From Candidatus Ferrigenium altingense (GTDB lineage: Bacteria; Pseudomonadota; Gammaproteobacteria; Burkholderiales; Gallionellaceae): a DNA stretch of 64,000 nt. Location: assembly GCA_020621985.1 (NCBI GenBank), contig JAHRYS010000004.1:62001-126000 (forward strand), read 5' to 3'. The position numbers and the translations under genes were made by a program. Below the pieces are notes generated by a model that ran no database searches, was not told where the DNA came from, and was given only the letters and a program-made list of their open reading frames with translations. Positions 10,818 to 18,965 of this stretch are shown here, in pieces. Position 1 is the stretch's first letter, and every line of letters starts with the position of its first letter.

Positions 10818-10839
10818 CCTCAACGTCTTCCTTTATACT
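10811..10839 (+). promoter_or_regulatory. Probable sigma-70 promoter of nadC
   Basis: TTTCAA (10811–10816), a 17-nt spacer and TATACT (10834–10839) lie 25 bp before the nadC start, with AAGGAG at 10851–10856. The -35 hexamer is poor and overlaps the -35 box of the divergent clpB promoter, so the two promoters may compete. Confidence 0.5.
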
Positions 10840-10863
10840 GCAATCCGCCCAAGGAGAACAGCA

Positions 10864-11703
10864 ATGCCGCATCAAAGCCTCATACCGCACATCCAGCTCA
10901 ACGTATCCACCGCACTGAAAGAAGACATTGGCGGCGGCGACCTGACCGCGCATTTGATCCCCGCTACGCAAACTGCGACAGCCCGCATCATCTCGCGCCA
11001 GGAAGCGGTGCTGTGCGGCATGCTGTGGTTCGAAGAATGCTTCCTCAGCCTCGACCCCGGCTGCGATATCCACTGGACAGCGCAGGAAGGCGATGTCATT
11101 CAAGCCAACCAGCAACTCTGTGAAATTCGCGGCAATGCGCGCGCGCTGCTCAGCGCGGAGCGCAGCGCGCTGAATTTTCTGCAAACCCTGTCCGGCACCG
11201 CCACCTTGGCGCGCCGTTATGTCGAAGCCGTGGCGGGCACCCAGGCGAAAATCATGGATACGCGCAAGACCCTGCCGGGGCTGCGCATGGCGCAAAAATA
11301 CGCGGTTCGCATCGGCGGCGGGCACAACCAGCGCATCGGATTGTTTGACGGTGTGCTGATCAAGGAGAACCACATCGCCGCTGCGGGCAGCATCCGCGCA
11401 GTGCTGGAACAGGCGTTCCGCAACACGCCGCTGGGGGTACCCATCCAGATCGAGGTGGAAAACATGGCGCAACTGGACGAGGCGCTCAACGCCGGCGCGC
11501 GGCTGATCCTGCTCGACAACTTTTCCCTGGTGGACATGCATACCGCCGTGACCCATGCCGCCAAACGCGCCGAACTGGAAGCCTCCGGCGGCATCACGCT
11601 GGACGATGTGCGCCTCGTCGCGGAGACCGGCGTGGACCGGATTTCCATCGGCGCGCTAACCAAGGATGTCACGGCGATCGATTTGTCGATGCGTCTCGCT
11701 TGA
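10864..11703 (+). CDS. nadC: Nicotinate-nucleotide pyrophosphorylase (quinolinate phosphoribosyltransferase)
   Basis: A 279-residue enzyme converting quinolinate and PRPP to nicotinate mononucleotide, CO2 and PPi, the third step of de novo NAD synthesis. Family marks include the DIGGGDLT N-terminus, the active-site stretch DTRKTLPGLR, and GGGHNQR followed by FDGVLIKENH. The ribosome site AAGGAG is 7 nt upstream. It is divergent from clpB and distant from nadA, the preceding pathway enzyme, which lies at 28125–29222, so the pathway genes are not one operon. Length is normal for bacterial NadC. Confidence 0.95.
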   Translation: MPHQSLIPHIQLNVSTALKEDIGGGDLTAHLIPATQTATARIISRQEAVLCGMLWFEECFLSLDPGCDIHWTAQEGDVIQANQQLCEIRGNARALLSAERSALNFLQTLSGTATLARRYVEAVAGTQAKIMDTRKTLPGLRMAQKYAVRIGGGHNQRIGLFDGVLIKENHIAAAGSIRAVLEQAFRNTPLGVPIQIEVENMAQLDEALNAGARLILLDNFSLVDMHTAVTHAAKRAELEASGGITLDDVRLVAETGVDRISIGALTKDVTAIDLSMRLA

Positions 11704-11863
11704 ACCTAAAGAACCACGAAGAGCGCGAAGACTGCGAAGAACAACGGGGCATTCACAAAGTGGGTTTCACCTTGGTTATGTGTTCTTCGTGGTGAAGTGA
11801 GTTTTTTGGTTGAATTTCGATTATCCGCCCTAACCTCGGAAGCTATTGTTCCAGGAGTCCGCC

Positions 11864-12298
11864 ATGAGTGAATCGCTGCATATCGTCTGCCCGCACTGCG
11901 ATGGGATAAACCGCGTGCCCGCCGCCAAGCTGCATGAGCACCCGGCTTGCGGCAAGTGCAAGCAGGCCCTGTTCGATGCGCACCCCGTGGAACTGGGCAG
12001 CGGTAATTTTGCCCAGCACATCAGCCGCAACGATATTCCGGTACTGGTGGATTTCTGGGCGCCGTGGTGCGGCCCGTGCCGCGCGATGGCGCCCGCCTTC
12101 GCCCGTGCTGCGGAAAAACTGGAACCCGGGATGCGGTTGGCCAAGCTGAACACCGAAGAAGCCCAGGAGTTGGCGGCGCGTTACAACATCCGCAGCATCC
12201 CCACCCTCGCGTTATTCAGGGGCGGGCGGGAAATTGCACGCCAAGCCGGCGCGATGGATGCCGGCGGCATTGTGCAGTGGGCAAGAAGCAAGGTTTAG
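11864..12298 (+). CDS. trxC: Thioredoxin 2 (zinc-containing thioredoxin TrxC)
   Basis: A 144-residue cytoplasmic disulfide reductase. The N-terminal 35 residues hold two CxxC pairs (CPHC and CGKC), the zinc site that distinguishes thioredoxin 2. The thioredoxin fold follows with the active site WCGPC and the cis-proline segment SIPTL. The start at 11864 is chosen over upstream alternatives because CAGGAG lies 7 nt before it. It is one of two thioredoxins in the window; the other is trxA at 18472. It converges on the histidine kinase gene at 12314. In E. coli, trxC is under oxidative-stress control; no such site was recognised here. Confidence 0.92.
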   Translation: MSESLHIVCPHCDGINRVPAAKLHEHPACGKCKQALFDAHPVELGSGNFAQHISRNDIPVLVDFWAPWCGPCRAMAPAFARAAEKLEPGMRLAKLNTEEAQELAARYNIRSIPTLALFRGGREIARQAGAMDAGGIVQWARSKV

Positions 12299-12313
12299 GA
12301 TTTCTGCTCCGCG

Positions 12314-12964
12314 CTACTTGGGCAGCCACAGCGCGAAGCAGGCCCCGGCATCGTTTGAACAGGATATTCTGCCGCCGTGGGCTGCCGCAATGCGCTCATT
12401 GAAGCGCAGGCCGAGCCCCGTTCCTTTTCTTGATTCCCCGCCTTTCAATTCCTGTGGCAAGGCCTCCGGGCGAAAGCCGGGCTGATCGGGATAGCCCGCC
12501 CCGTCGTCCCGGATCGTGAACAGCAGACCGTCCGCTTCTTCGCGGCAGCCGAGAACAACGCGCGAGTTCGCAAATTTGAAAGCGTTATGCAACGCATTCA
12601 TCAGCACCTGTGAGACCAGGTAGCGGTCGATGAACCAGAACGGCACATCGCTCACCCCGCTATCCAGTTCGAATGCCATGCCCGCCGGCAGCATCAGCCT
12701 CGCATCCGCAGCCACCTCCTCAAGCAGTTCCTCCGGATGGATCGCCTCCGTGTTTATCCTCAGCTGATCTCCACCCTGATTCTGCAAAATCAGGATTTGT
12801 ACCAGGCGATCCTGCAATATGCGTGACAGCGCATGCATTCTTGCCACCTCGGCGTCGGGGTGCCGTCGATAGTATTCGCCCAGATTGAGAGACAACTCCC
12901 CCATCATATTTTTCACCTCATGCACGGCGGTTGCCAGCACGGTGTCGGTGTCAATCGCCGTCAT
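12314..12964 (-). CDS. Soluble sensor histidine kinase (no sensor domain)
   Basis: A 216-residue kinase made only of a dimerisation/phosphoacceptor part (VHEVKNMMGEL, predicted His15) and an HATPase domain with N box (NALHNAFKFA), G1 (DDGAGYPD) and G2 (GTGLGLRF) motifs. There is no membrane span or input domain, so stimulus must come through a partner. Its ATG overlaps the stop of the preceding response regulator gene (ATGA at 12961–12964), which marks that TPR regulator as its cognate partner. Target process unknown. Confidence 0.85.
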   Translation of the reverse strand: MTAIDTDTVLATAVHEVKNMMGELSLNLGEYYRRHPDAEVARMHALSRILQDRLVQILILQNQGGDQLRINTEAIHPEELLEEVAADARLMLPAGMAFELDSGVSDVPFWFIDRYLVSQVLMNALHNAFKFANSRVVLGCREEADGLLFTIRDDGAGYPDQPGFRPEALPQELKGGESRKGTGLGLRFNERIAAAHGGRISCSNDAGACFALWLPK

Positions 12965-14559
12965 GCGCCTCCTCCGGCTTTAAGCTGCTGGCGCATGGCC
13001 TGCACTTTGGGCAGCCCCTTGGGCGGATTGGGCGATTGCGCCACCATGTCGATGTAGCGATCCAACCTGGCCAAATCTTCCCCGGTCACGCCGTTCTTTT
13101 GCAGGTTCAGCAATAGTGCATAGGCGGCATTCAGCACGATGGCGGCATTGCGCGGCAGTTTTTCGGCCGCCTCCACCAGCAGCCGCGCCGCCTCTTCCAG
13201 CTGCCCGTCGCGCAGCAATAAGGCGCCGCTGTTGTTGAGCGCAATCACCTCCTGAATGGCATCCCCCACCAGTTCCTTGGCTCGGTCGCCCATGCCGACA
13301 GACTCCAGCATCTTGATCGCCTCTTCCTTGAGCGCTGTGTTGTCGTGATTGTTTTGCATCATGCCGCTCAACAGCTTGGCAGCGACCTCATCGTCCCCGG
13401 CCAGGAAACAGGCTTTTGCCAAATCCATCCTGACGGATTCGGGCAAATCATCCGGATTGGCCAGCAACGGCTCCAGCAAGGCTTTTGCCTGTTCGGGCTT
13501 GCCTTCCTTCTGCCAGGATATCGCCTTGAGTACCTGAACCTTGGCCTTGATCTCAGGCGTTGCGGCAAAACGCTTTCCCACCATATCGAGCACCGAACGC
13601 GCCTGTTCGGTATCGCCCTTCTCCATGTGGATATGGGAAAGCAAGGTGTAATCTTCCGGATCCTTGAAGAAAGAATACTTGCCGCGCTCGACCACTTCGC
13701 TCAGGTATTGCTGCGCCTTGTCGATGTCGCCGCTTTCCAGCGCAAGCTTGCCGGCACGCTTCTGCCGGTGCATCGCCGGAACGACCGCAAGGGCCTTCTC
13801 GACCTGTTTTTGCGCTTCCGCGGTATCGCCTGCCTCGGCGCACAGGGTCGCCATCATGTCGTAGCCCGCGAGGTACTCGGTGTGCTGCTGCAGCAATGCG
13901 CTCAGCAACTGCCGCGCCTCAGCCACCTTGCCCAACCCTTTCAGCCCCTTGACCTTGCCCATTACCGCCCAGGGAATTTCTTTCAGCTTGAGAATTTCCT
14001 CGAACACCGAAATGGCATCGGCATAACGCTCCATCTGAACCAGGCTGCCGCCCATCAGCCGGACGGCATCGATCCAGTACTTGTTTTTATTCGCGCACAG
14101 TGGCTCAAGCCGGTTGATTGCCAACCCATGCTTGTCATCGTCGAGCGCGGCATAAACATCCTGGAAATATTCCCTTTTTTCCAGCAGGCTCAAGGCCCGC
14201 TTGCCAAGCGTATCGGCGGTGAACGGCTTGACCAGGTAATCGTCGGGAAGAAAATCTGCGGCGCTGACGACGCGGTCTTGCGTGCGCTCGGCGGTAACGA
14301 TGATGAACAGCGTCTTGTGGCTGATGATCCGGTTGCGCCTCACCATCTCCAGGATCTGTTGCCCGTCGGTGGCGTCGCCCAGATAGTAGTCGCAAACGAC
14401 GAGGTCATAGAACTTGGCGCGCATCTTCTCGACCGCCTCGCGTGCCGTGCCGGTCTGGTCGCAACTCTCTATGCCCAGCGAAGACAACGTGGCGCGCATG
14501 GAACCGCGCATCCCCGGCAAGTCGTCGATAATGAGCGCTTCTTTTCCTTTTAGGTACAT
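12961..14559 (-). CDS. Response regulator with C-terminal tetratricopeptide repeats
   Basis: A 532-residue protein. Residues 5–120 form a receiver domain with the acidic pair D12-D13, phosphoacceptor D57 in VVCDYYLG, and K111 in LVKPF. The rest (about 130–510) is a run of TPR-like helical pairs (for example YADAISVFEEILK, GDTAEAQKQVEKALAVVP). There is no DNA-binding output, so phosphorylation probably alters protein contacts. It is translationally coupled to the soluble kinase downstream. Similar receiver–TPR proteins are known in Proteobacteria without a settled function. The neighbouring PilZ gene, divergent, may hint at a motility or surface role. Confidence 0.85.
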   Translation of the reverse strand: MYLKGKEALIIDDLPGMRGSMRATLSSLGIESCDQTGTAREAVEKMRAKFYDLVVCDYYLGDATDGQQILEMVRRNRIISHKTLFIIVTAERTQDRVVSAADFLPDDYLVKPFTADTLGKRALSLLEKREYFQDVYAALDDDKHGLAINRLEPLCANKNKYWIDAVRLMGGSLVQMERYADAISVFEEILKLKEIPWAVMGKVKGLKGLGKVAEARQLLSALLQQHTEYLAGYDMMATLCAEAGDTAEAQKQVEKALAVVPAMHRQKRAGKLALESGDIDKAQQYLSEVVERGKYSFFKDPEDYTLLSHIHMEKGDTEQARSVLDMVGKRFAATPEIKAKVQVLKAISWQKEGKPEQAKALLEPLLANPDDLPESVRMDLAKACFLAGDDEVAAKLLSGMMQNNHDNTALKEEAIKMLESVGMGDRAKELVGDAIQEVIALNNSGALLLRDGQLEEAARLLVEAAEKLPRNAAIVLNAAYALLLNLQKNGVTGEDLARLDRYIDMVAQSPNPPKGLPKVQAMRQQLKAGGGA

Positions 14560-14756
14560 AACAGATCCATTGATAATTATAAATTTTCGGCAACCCTCTG
14601 AAAATCCAGAGTTCGCCCAATAACATGCAATTCTATCCTACTCGTCACGATTTACGATTCCTGCATTATGCCCCTGCATAAATATAACCAGCAGAAACAC
14701 GCAAAATCTCCGATAATGCATAAATTATTTCAGCGTGAATATACGCTGGTCAGATC

Positions 14757-15212
14757 ATGCCAAATTCGAACGAACATATCATTAACCTCATCAACGGCAC
14801 TGCGGCAGGCCTGCCGCAGCAACCTGCCAAGGCATCCCCGGCAACCGCACAAGGGAGCAAAGAGCACCGCAGCGCGCCGCGTTTTTACGTCAAGTGGCGG
14901 ACTGTGGCCTTCGTTGATGCGCAAAACCAGCATCATGGTTTTATCAAGGATATTTCCACAAAAGGGGCGTCGGTTTTCCTGGATAGCAACTTGCAGTCGC
15001 TGGAATTTATCAAGCTGCACATCCACGTCCCGCCGTCCCATACTTCAAAGGCATCCCGCCTCATAGAGGTATATGGGAAGATCGTTTATACGACCCATGA
15101 CATCAATGAGCTTCTTTTCCGGACAGGCATCAGTTTCCTCAAATTCGAATCGCAACACGACCCTGTGTTTCTTGAAAAATACCTGACCGATTACCAGACG
15201 AGAATCGTTTAA
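14757..15212 (+). CDS. PilZ-domain protein (probable cyclic-di-GMP receptor)
   Basis: A 151-residue protein with one PilZ domain. The basic stretch HRSAPRFYVKWR precedes the DISTKGAS signature ((D/N)xSxxG), the usual c-di-GMP contact elements, although the first arginine pair is spaced a little differently from the classic RxxxR. The first 35 residues look disordered. It stands alone, divergent from the TPR response regulator gene and convergent with pgeF. A diguanylate cyclase is encoded at 57815–58435, showing that the signal is made in this organism. The output partner is unknown. Confidence 0.85.
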   Translation: MPNSNEHIINLINGTAAGLPQQPAKASPATAQGSKEHRSAPRFYVKWRTVAFVDAQNQHHGFIKDISTKGASVFLDSNLQSLEFIKLHIHVPPSHTSKASRLIEVYGKIVYTTHDINELLFRTGISFLKFESQHDPVFLEKYLTDYQTRIV

Positions 15213-15230
15213 CGCCCCGCCTCGCGGCGT

Positions 15231-15965
15231 TCACGTTAACCAGATGAACGTGCCCATGCGTCCGGTCACGCCATCGCGGCGGTAAGAAAAAAACTGCCCG
15301 CGCTCACGATAGGTGCAGTGGCCGCCGCCGTAAATTTGCGTGACACCCAGTGCATTCAGGCGCAACCGCGCCAGCGCGTAGATGTCGGCAAACCATTTTC
15401 CGGGTTGCCCGGCGATGAATGCCGATGCGGCCTGCGGCTGTATAGCGACAAAAGCGGCGCGCACTTCTTCCCCAACTTCAAAAGCCTCCTGGCTGATCGC
15501 CGGACCCAGCCATGCCATCAGGCTTTGCGGCGCAACACCCATCGCCAGCACGGTAGCTTCGATCACTCCATCGCGCAATCCGCGCCAGCCGGCGTGCGCC
15601 GCACCGACCACGCTGCCTTGCGCATCGCATAGCAATACCGGCAGGCAATCGGCGGTCATCACCGCGCATACCGCCGCGCGATGCCGCGCGATGCAGGCAT
15701 CTGCCTGCGGCTGGCAGCTTGCCCGATCCGCGTTGGCGACCAGCGTGCCGTGGATCTGCTCCAGCCATACCGGTTCGCTGGGCAACAGCTTGTTGAGCAA
15801 GATGCGGTTGCGCTCCACCGCCAGCGGGTTATCGCCGACATGCCCTCCAAGGTTCAGGCTGTCGTAGGGAGCAATACTCACGCCGCCTTGGCGGGTAGTC
15901 TGGATGGCTTTAACCCGCGCAGGCGCGGGCCAATCCGGAATAATGCAATGTTCAAGCGGGTTCAT
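15231..15965 (-). CDS. pgeF: Peptidoglycan editing factor PgeF / multicopper-oxidase-like purine nucleoside phosphorylase family (YfiH)
   Basis: A 244-residue DUF152/YfiH protein. In E. coli the family member keeps L-serine out of peptidoglycan precursors, and related proteins have purine nucleoside phosphorylase and adenosine deaminase activity. The metal-site residues are visible in LEQIHG, MTADCLPVLL and AAHAGWRGL, with GGGHCTY near the C-terminus. The start is at 15965, where ATG overlaps the rluD stop (ATGA). The rluD–pgeF pairing, facing bamD, is the same as in E. coli. Confidence 0.92.
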   Translation of the reverse strand: MNPLEHCIIPDWPAPARVKAIQTTRQGGVSIAPYDSLNLGGHVGDNPLAVERNRILLNKLLPSEPVWLEQIHGTLVANADRASCQPQADACIARHRAAVCAVMTADCLPVLLCDAQGSVVGAAHAGWRGLRDGVIEATVLAMGVAPQSLMAWLGPAISQEAFEVGEEVRAAFVAIQPQAASAFIAGQPGKWFADIYALARLRLNALGVTQIYGGGHCTYRERGQFFSYRRDGVTGRMGTFIWLT

Positions 15966-16978
15966 GGCCGCCCTTTTCCCTCTTCCGCTTCGGGGAGATG
16001 GGAAATTATTTTGCGCAACTGTTGCAGCAACAGTTGCATGTCCTGCGGCAGCGGCGCGTGCCATTCCATCAACTCGCCGCTGACCGGATGTTCCAGCGCC
16101 AGGCGCGTGGCGTGCAAAGCCTGGCGCGGGAAGCCGTGCAGCAAGCCGCGCAGATGCGGCACGCATTTCTGCGCGCCTTTCAGATATACGCTGTCGCCCA
16201 CCAGCGGATGGCCGATATGCGCCAGATGCACGCGGATCTGATGGGTGCGCCCGGTTTCCAGGCGGCAGCGCAACAGCGTGCAACTCGGAAATTTCTCTTC
16301 GATTTGGTAATACGTGACAGCGGGCTTGCCGTTTTCCAGCGCCGCCATTTTGACGCGCTGGGTGGGATGACGGCCTATCGGCATATCCACTGTCCCGCCA
16401 TGGCGCACCTCGCCCCACACCAGCGCGAGGTATTCGCGCTTGACGCTACGCGCCTGCAATTGCCGCACCAGCGCGGTTTGTGCCGTCAGGGTTTTGGCCA
16501 CGACCAGCAAGCCGCTGGTGTCCTTGTCGAGGCGATGTACGATGCCGGCGCGCGGCACGCCTTCCAGTTGCGGCGCATGGTGCAACAGCGCGTTCAACAG
16601 CGTGCCTTCCCAGTTGCCGCTGCCAGGGTGCACCACCAGTCCGGCGTGTTTGTTGACCACCAGCAAGGCGTCGTCCTCATAAACGATATCGAGCGCGATA
16701 TCCTCGGCCTGATGCGGCTGCTCGGCAGGATGCGATTGCGGTTGCACGACGATGGTTTCACCACCCCATACTTTCTGTTTTGCGGCAGCGGCAGCCCCGT
16801 CCAGGCTGGCCTGCCCCGCCGCGATCCATTCCTGCAAGCGGCTGCGCGAATACGCCGGCAGCAGTTTCGCCAGCACTTGGTCGAAACGCAGACCCGCGCA
16901 ATCATCGGGCACAACGAAGGCCTGCGAGTTGGAGACGGCTGCGCTATAATTGTGCAAATTTTTTCTGGATTCAGTCAT
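15962..16978 (-). CDS. rluD: 23S rRNA pseudouridine synthase RluD
   Basis: A 338-residue RluA-family pseudouridine synthase expected to modify the helix 69 uridines 1911/1915/1917 of 23S rRNA. An S4-like RNA-binding domain occupies about 30–90. The catalytic motif HRLDKDTSGLLV holds the active Asp, and the RTHQIRVH motif is present. The start codon at 16978 overlaps the divergent bamD start: both ATGs lie within CATG at 16976–16979. The gene therefore has almost no leader of its own that is not bamD coding sequence. It is followed by pgeF with a 4-nt overlap. Confidence 0.94.
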   Translation of the reverse strand: MTESRKNLHNYSAAVSNSQAFVVPDDCAGLRFDQVLAKLLPAYSRSRLQEWIAAGQASLDGAAAAAKQKVWGGETIVVQPQSHPAEQPHQAEDIALDIVYEDDALLVVNKHAGLVVHPGSGNWEGTLLNALLHHAPQLEGVPRAGIVHRLDKDTSGLLVVAKTLTAQTALVRQLQARSVKREYLALVWGEVRHGGTVDMPIGRHPTQRVKMAALENGKPAVTYYQIEEKFPSCTLLRCRLETGRTHQIRVHLAHIGHPLVGDSVYLKGAQKCVPHLRGLLHGFPRQALHATRLALEHPVSGELMEWHAPLPQDMQLLLQQLRKIISHLPEAEEGKGRP

Positions 16979-17792
16979 GCGCCATAGTTTAGCCTTATTC
17001 CTGCTGCTTACGTTAACCGCTTGCAGCATCTTCGATCCGCTGCCGACCGGTTCCGCGCCAATCAAGCAGATGCCCGTCGAGGAAATGTACAGCCAGGCCA
17101 AAGAAGAATTGAACGATGAGAACTACGAATCGGCCATCAAGCTGTATGAAACGCTGCAATCGCGCTACCCCTACGGGCGCTATGCGCAGCAGGCGCTGCT
17201 GGAAATGGCTTATGCCTATTACCGCCAGGGCGAAGCGGAATCGGCCGTTTCTTCCGCCGACCGCTTCATCAAGCAATACCCCAACAACCCGCATGTGGAT
17301 TACGCCTATTACGTAAAAGGCCTGGCCAATTTCCATGGCGAAATCAGCCTCCTCCAGTCGGCAGGAGGGCAGGATCCCACCGAACGCGACCCAAAGGCCG
17401 CGCAGGATTCGTTTGCCGCCTTCAAGGATCTGGTGACGCGCTTCCCCAACAGCAAGTACGCGCCCGACTCCAGAGTGCGCATGCAATACTTGGTGAACAT
17501 GCTGGCCAAATATGAATTGCATGTCGCCGGTTATTACCTGCGCCGTGGCGCCTATATCGCCGCAGCCAACCGCGCTCGGGGAGTCTTGACGCAATATCCG
17601 AACAGTCCCTCGACGCGCGATGCACTGGAGATACTGGTGCAAGCCTATGACGCGATGGGGATGACCGACCTGCGCGACGATGCCCGGCGTGTGCTGGCGA
17701 AAAACAGCGGCGCATCCGGCTCTCCCGCCGGCAATGAAATCCCTGCCGGCGAAACCAGATCGGGGAAATCCTGGTGGCAATTCTGGAAATAA
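16977..17792 (+). CDS. bamD: Outer membrane assembly lipoprotein BamD
   Basis: A 271-residue component of the BAM complex that inserts beta-barrel proteins into the outer membrane. The signal MRHSLALFLLLTLTACS has a lipobox with lipidated Cys16. Several TPR units follow (YSQAKEELNDENYESAIKLYE, GRYAQQALLEMAYAYYRQG). The start at 16977 is preferred because it gives an ideal lipoprotein signal; an ATG nine codons earlier (16950) is less fitting. A TATAAT hexamer at 16945–16950 lies inside rluD and may be the -10 box, though no good -35 box was seen. The 3' end overlaps the Nudix gene by 19 bp. Confidence 0.94.
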   Translation: MRHSLALFLLLTLTACSIFDPLPTGSAPIKQMPVEEMYSQAKEELNDENYESAIKLYETLQSRYPYGRYAQQALLEMAYAYYRQGEAESAVSSADRFIKQYPNNPHVDYAYYVKGLANFHGEISLLQSAGGQDPTERDPKAAQDSFAAFKDLVTRFPNSKYAPDSRVRMQYLVNMLAKYELHVAGYYLRRGAYIAAANRARGVLTQYPNSPSTRDALEILVQAYDAMGMTDLRDDARRVLAKNSGASGSPAGNEIPAGETRSGKSWWQFWK

Positions 17793-18349
17793 ACTTCTGC
17801 CCGTCCTGCGGCGCAACGGTTGAGTTGCGCTGCCCGGACGACGACAACCGCCCGCGCCACATCTGCGTTGCCTGCGGCGCGATCCATTACCAGAACCCCA
17901 AGATGGTGATCGGCTCAATCCCGGAATGGGAGAACCCTGAAGGTGAAAACAAGATCCTGTTGTGCCGCCGCGCCATCGAGCCGCGCCACGGATTATGGAC
18001 ATTGCCAGGCGGCTTCATGGAAAACGGCGAGACCACGGCTGAGGCGGCGATCCGAGAGACACTGGAGGAAGCCAACGCGCGCATCGCGATTGGCGATTTG
18101 TATTCGATGTACAGCCTGCCTTATATCAACCAGGTGCACTTGCTGTTCCGCGCCAGGTTGCTCGATCTGGATTTCGCCCCCGGCCCGGAAAGCCTGGAGG
18201 TCGGGCTCTTTACCGAGGCAGAAATCCCGTGGGATGAAATCGCCTTCCGCCCGGTCAAATTCAGCCTGGAGCATTATTTTGCAGACCGCCGGAAAGGGCA
18301 ATTCTGCTTCCATATGGGCGAGATAGCGCCCCCCACAAACACCAAGTGA
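17774..18349 (+). CDS. Nudix hydrolase with N-terminal zinc ribbon
   Basis: A 191-residue protein. The N-terminal CPSCG and CVACG pairs form a zinc ribbon like that of NADH pyrophosphatase. The Nudix box follows in GGFMENGETTAEAAIRETLE with the catalytic REtleE core intact; the usual final Gly position is Asn. COG1051-type ADP-ribose or nucleotide-sugar pyrophosphatases look like this, but the substrate cannot be fixed. The start is a GTG at 17774 inside bamD, with GGGGA upstream, so translation is probably coupled to bamD. Confidence 0.85.
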   Translation: MAILEINFCPSCGATVELRCPDDDNRPRHICVACGAIHYQNPKMVIGSIPEWENPEGENKILLCRRAIEPRHGLWTLPGGFMENGETTAEAAIRETLEEANARIAIGDLYSMYSLPYINQVHLLFRARLLDLDFAPGPESLEVGLFTEAEIPWDEIAFRPVKFSLEHYFADRRKGQFCFHMGEIAPPTNTK

Positions 18350-18471
18350 GCACACTGCACTTCACAGCACAGCCGTTTTTGGTTAGGATGCCGTTTGAAA
18401 CCCAGCAACCCATCCCGACACGCCGCGTATTGCATCACCGATCAACCCTTATTCAAAGCGAGACCTAAACC

Positions 18472-18798
18472 ATGAGCGAACACATCCAATACGTTTCCGA
18501 TGCCACTTTTGATGCCGATGTATTGCAATCCCCCCTACCCGTACTGGTGGATTACTGGGCCGAGTGGTGCGGCCCGTGCCGCATGATTGCGCCTATTCTG
18601 GATGAAATCGCCAAGGAATATGCCGGCCGCCTGAGTGTCGCCAAGCTGAACGTGGATGAAAACCAGCAAACCCCGCAAAAATTCGGCGTTCGCGGCATCC
18701 CGACCCTGATGCTGTTCAAAAACGGCAACATCGAGGCCACCAAGGTCGGCGCCTTGTCGAAATCCCAATTAGCGGCTTTTATTGACAGCCACATCTAA
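18472..18798 (+). CDS. trxA: Thioredoxin 1
   Basis: A 108-residue classic thioredoxin with active site WCGPC in [11 protein letters not shown], the buried lysine region AKLNVDEN, and cis-proline in GIPTLML. It is a cytoplasmic electron donor for ribonucleotide reductase, PAPS reductase and methionine sulfoxide reductases. It is followed by rho after 167 bp, the same order as in E. coli and many other Proteobacteria. It has a GAGACC ribosome site. No strong terminator was recognised before rho. Confidence 0.96.
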   Translation: MSEHIQYVSDATFDADVLQSPLPVLVDYWAEWCGPCRMIAPILDEIAKEYAGRLSVAKLNVDENQQTPQKFGVRGIPTLMLFKNGNIEATKVGALSKSQLAAFIDSHI

Positions 18799-18965
18799 AG
18801 CGTTTACTGTCGCACCCGCATCGCCTTCTGTATCGTCCGCTGAGTTTTTCCCTCTTGGCACTCAAAACATAAAACGAATACGCTCCAGGCCATGCGGGTG
18901 ACCGTCTTCCACCCGACCAAACCCCTTATCTTTTCGTTCTTCTCAATCATCATTCTCGCACCGCT

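Noticed and set aside
11714-11792. Inverted repeat CCACGAAGA…TCTTCGTGG between nadC and trxC as a terminator
   Set aside because: The arms are only 9 bp with a loop of about 60 nt and no U tract. It resembles a common low-information genomic repeat.
15211-15231. Hairpin AACGCC…GGCGTT between the PilZ gene and pgeF
   Set aside because: The stem is short with a bulge and lacks a U tract on either strand; too weak to call.
16945-16950. TATAAT as a confident bamD promoter
   Set aside because: No acceptable -35 hexamer lies 15–19 bp upstream, so it is mentioned under bamD but not listed as a promoter.
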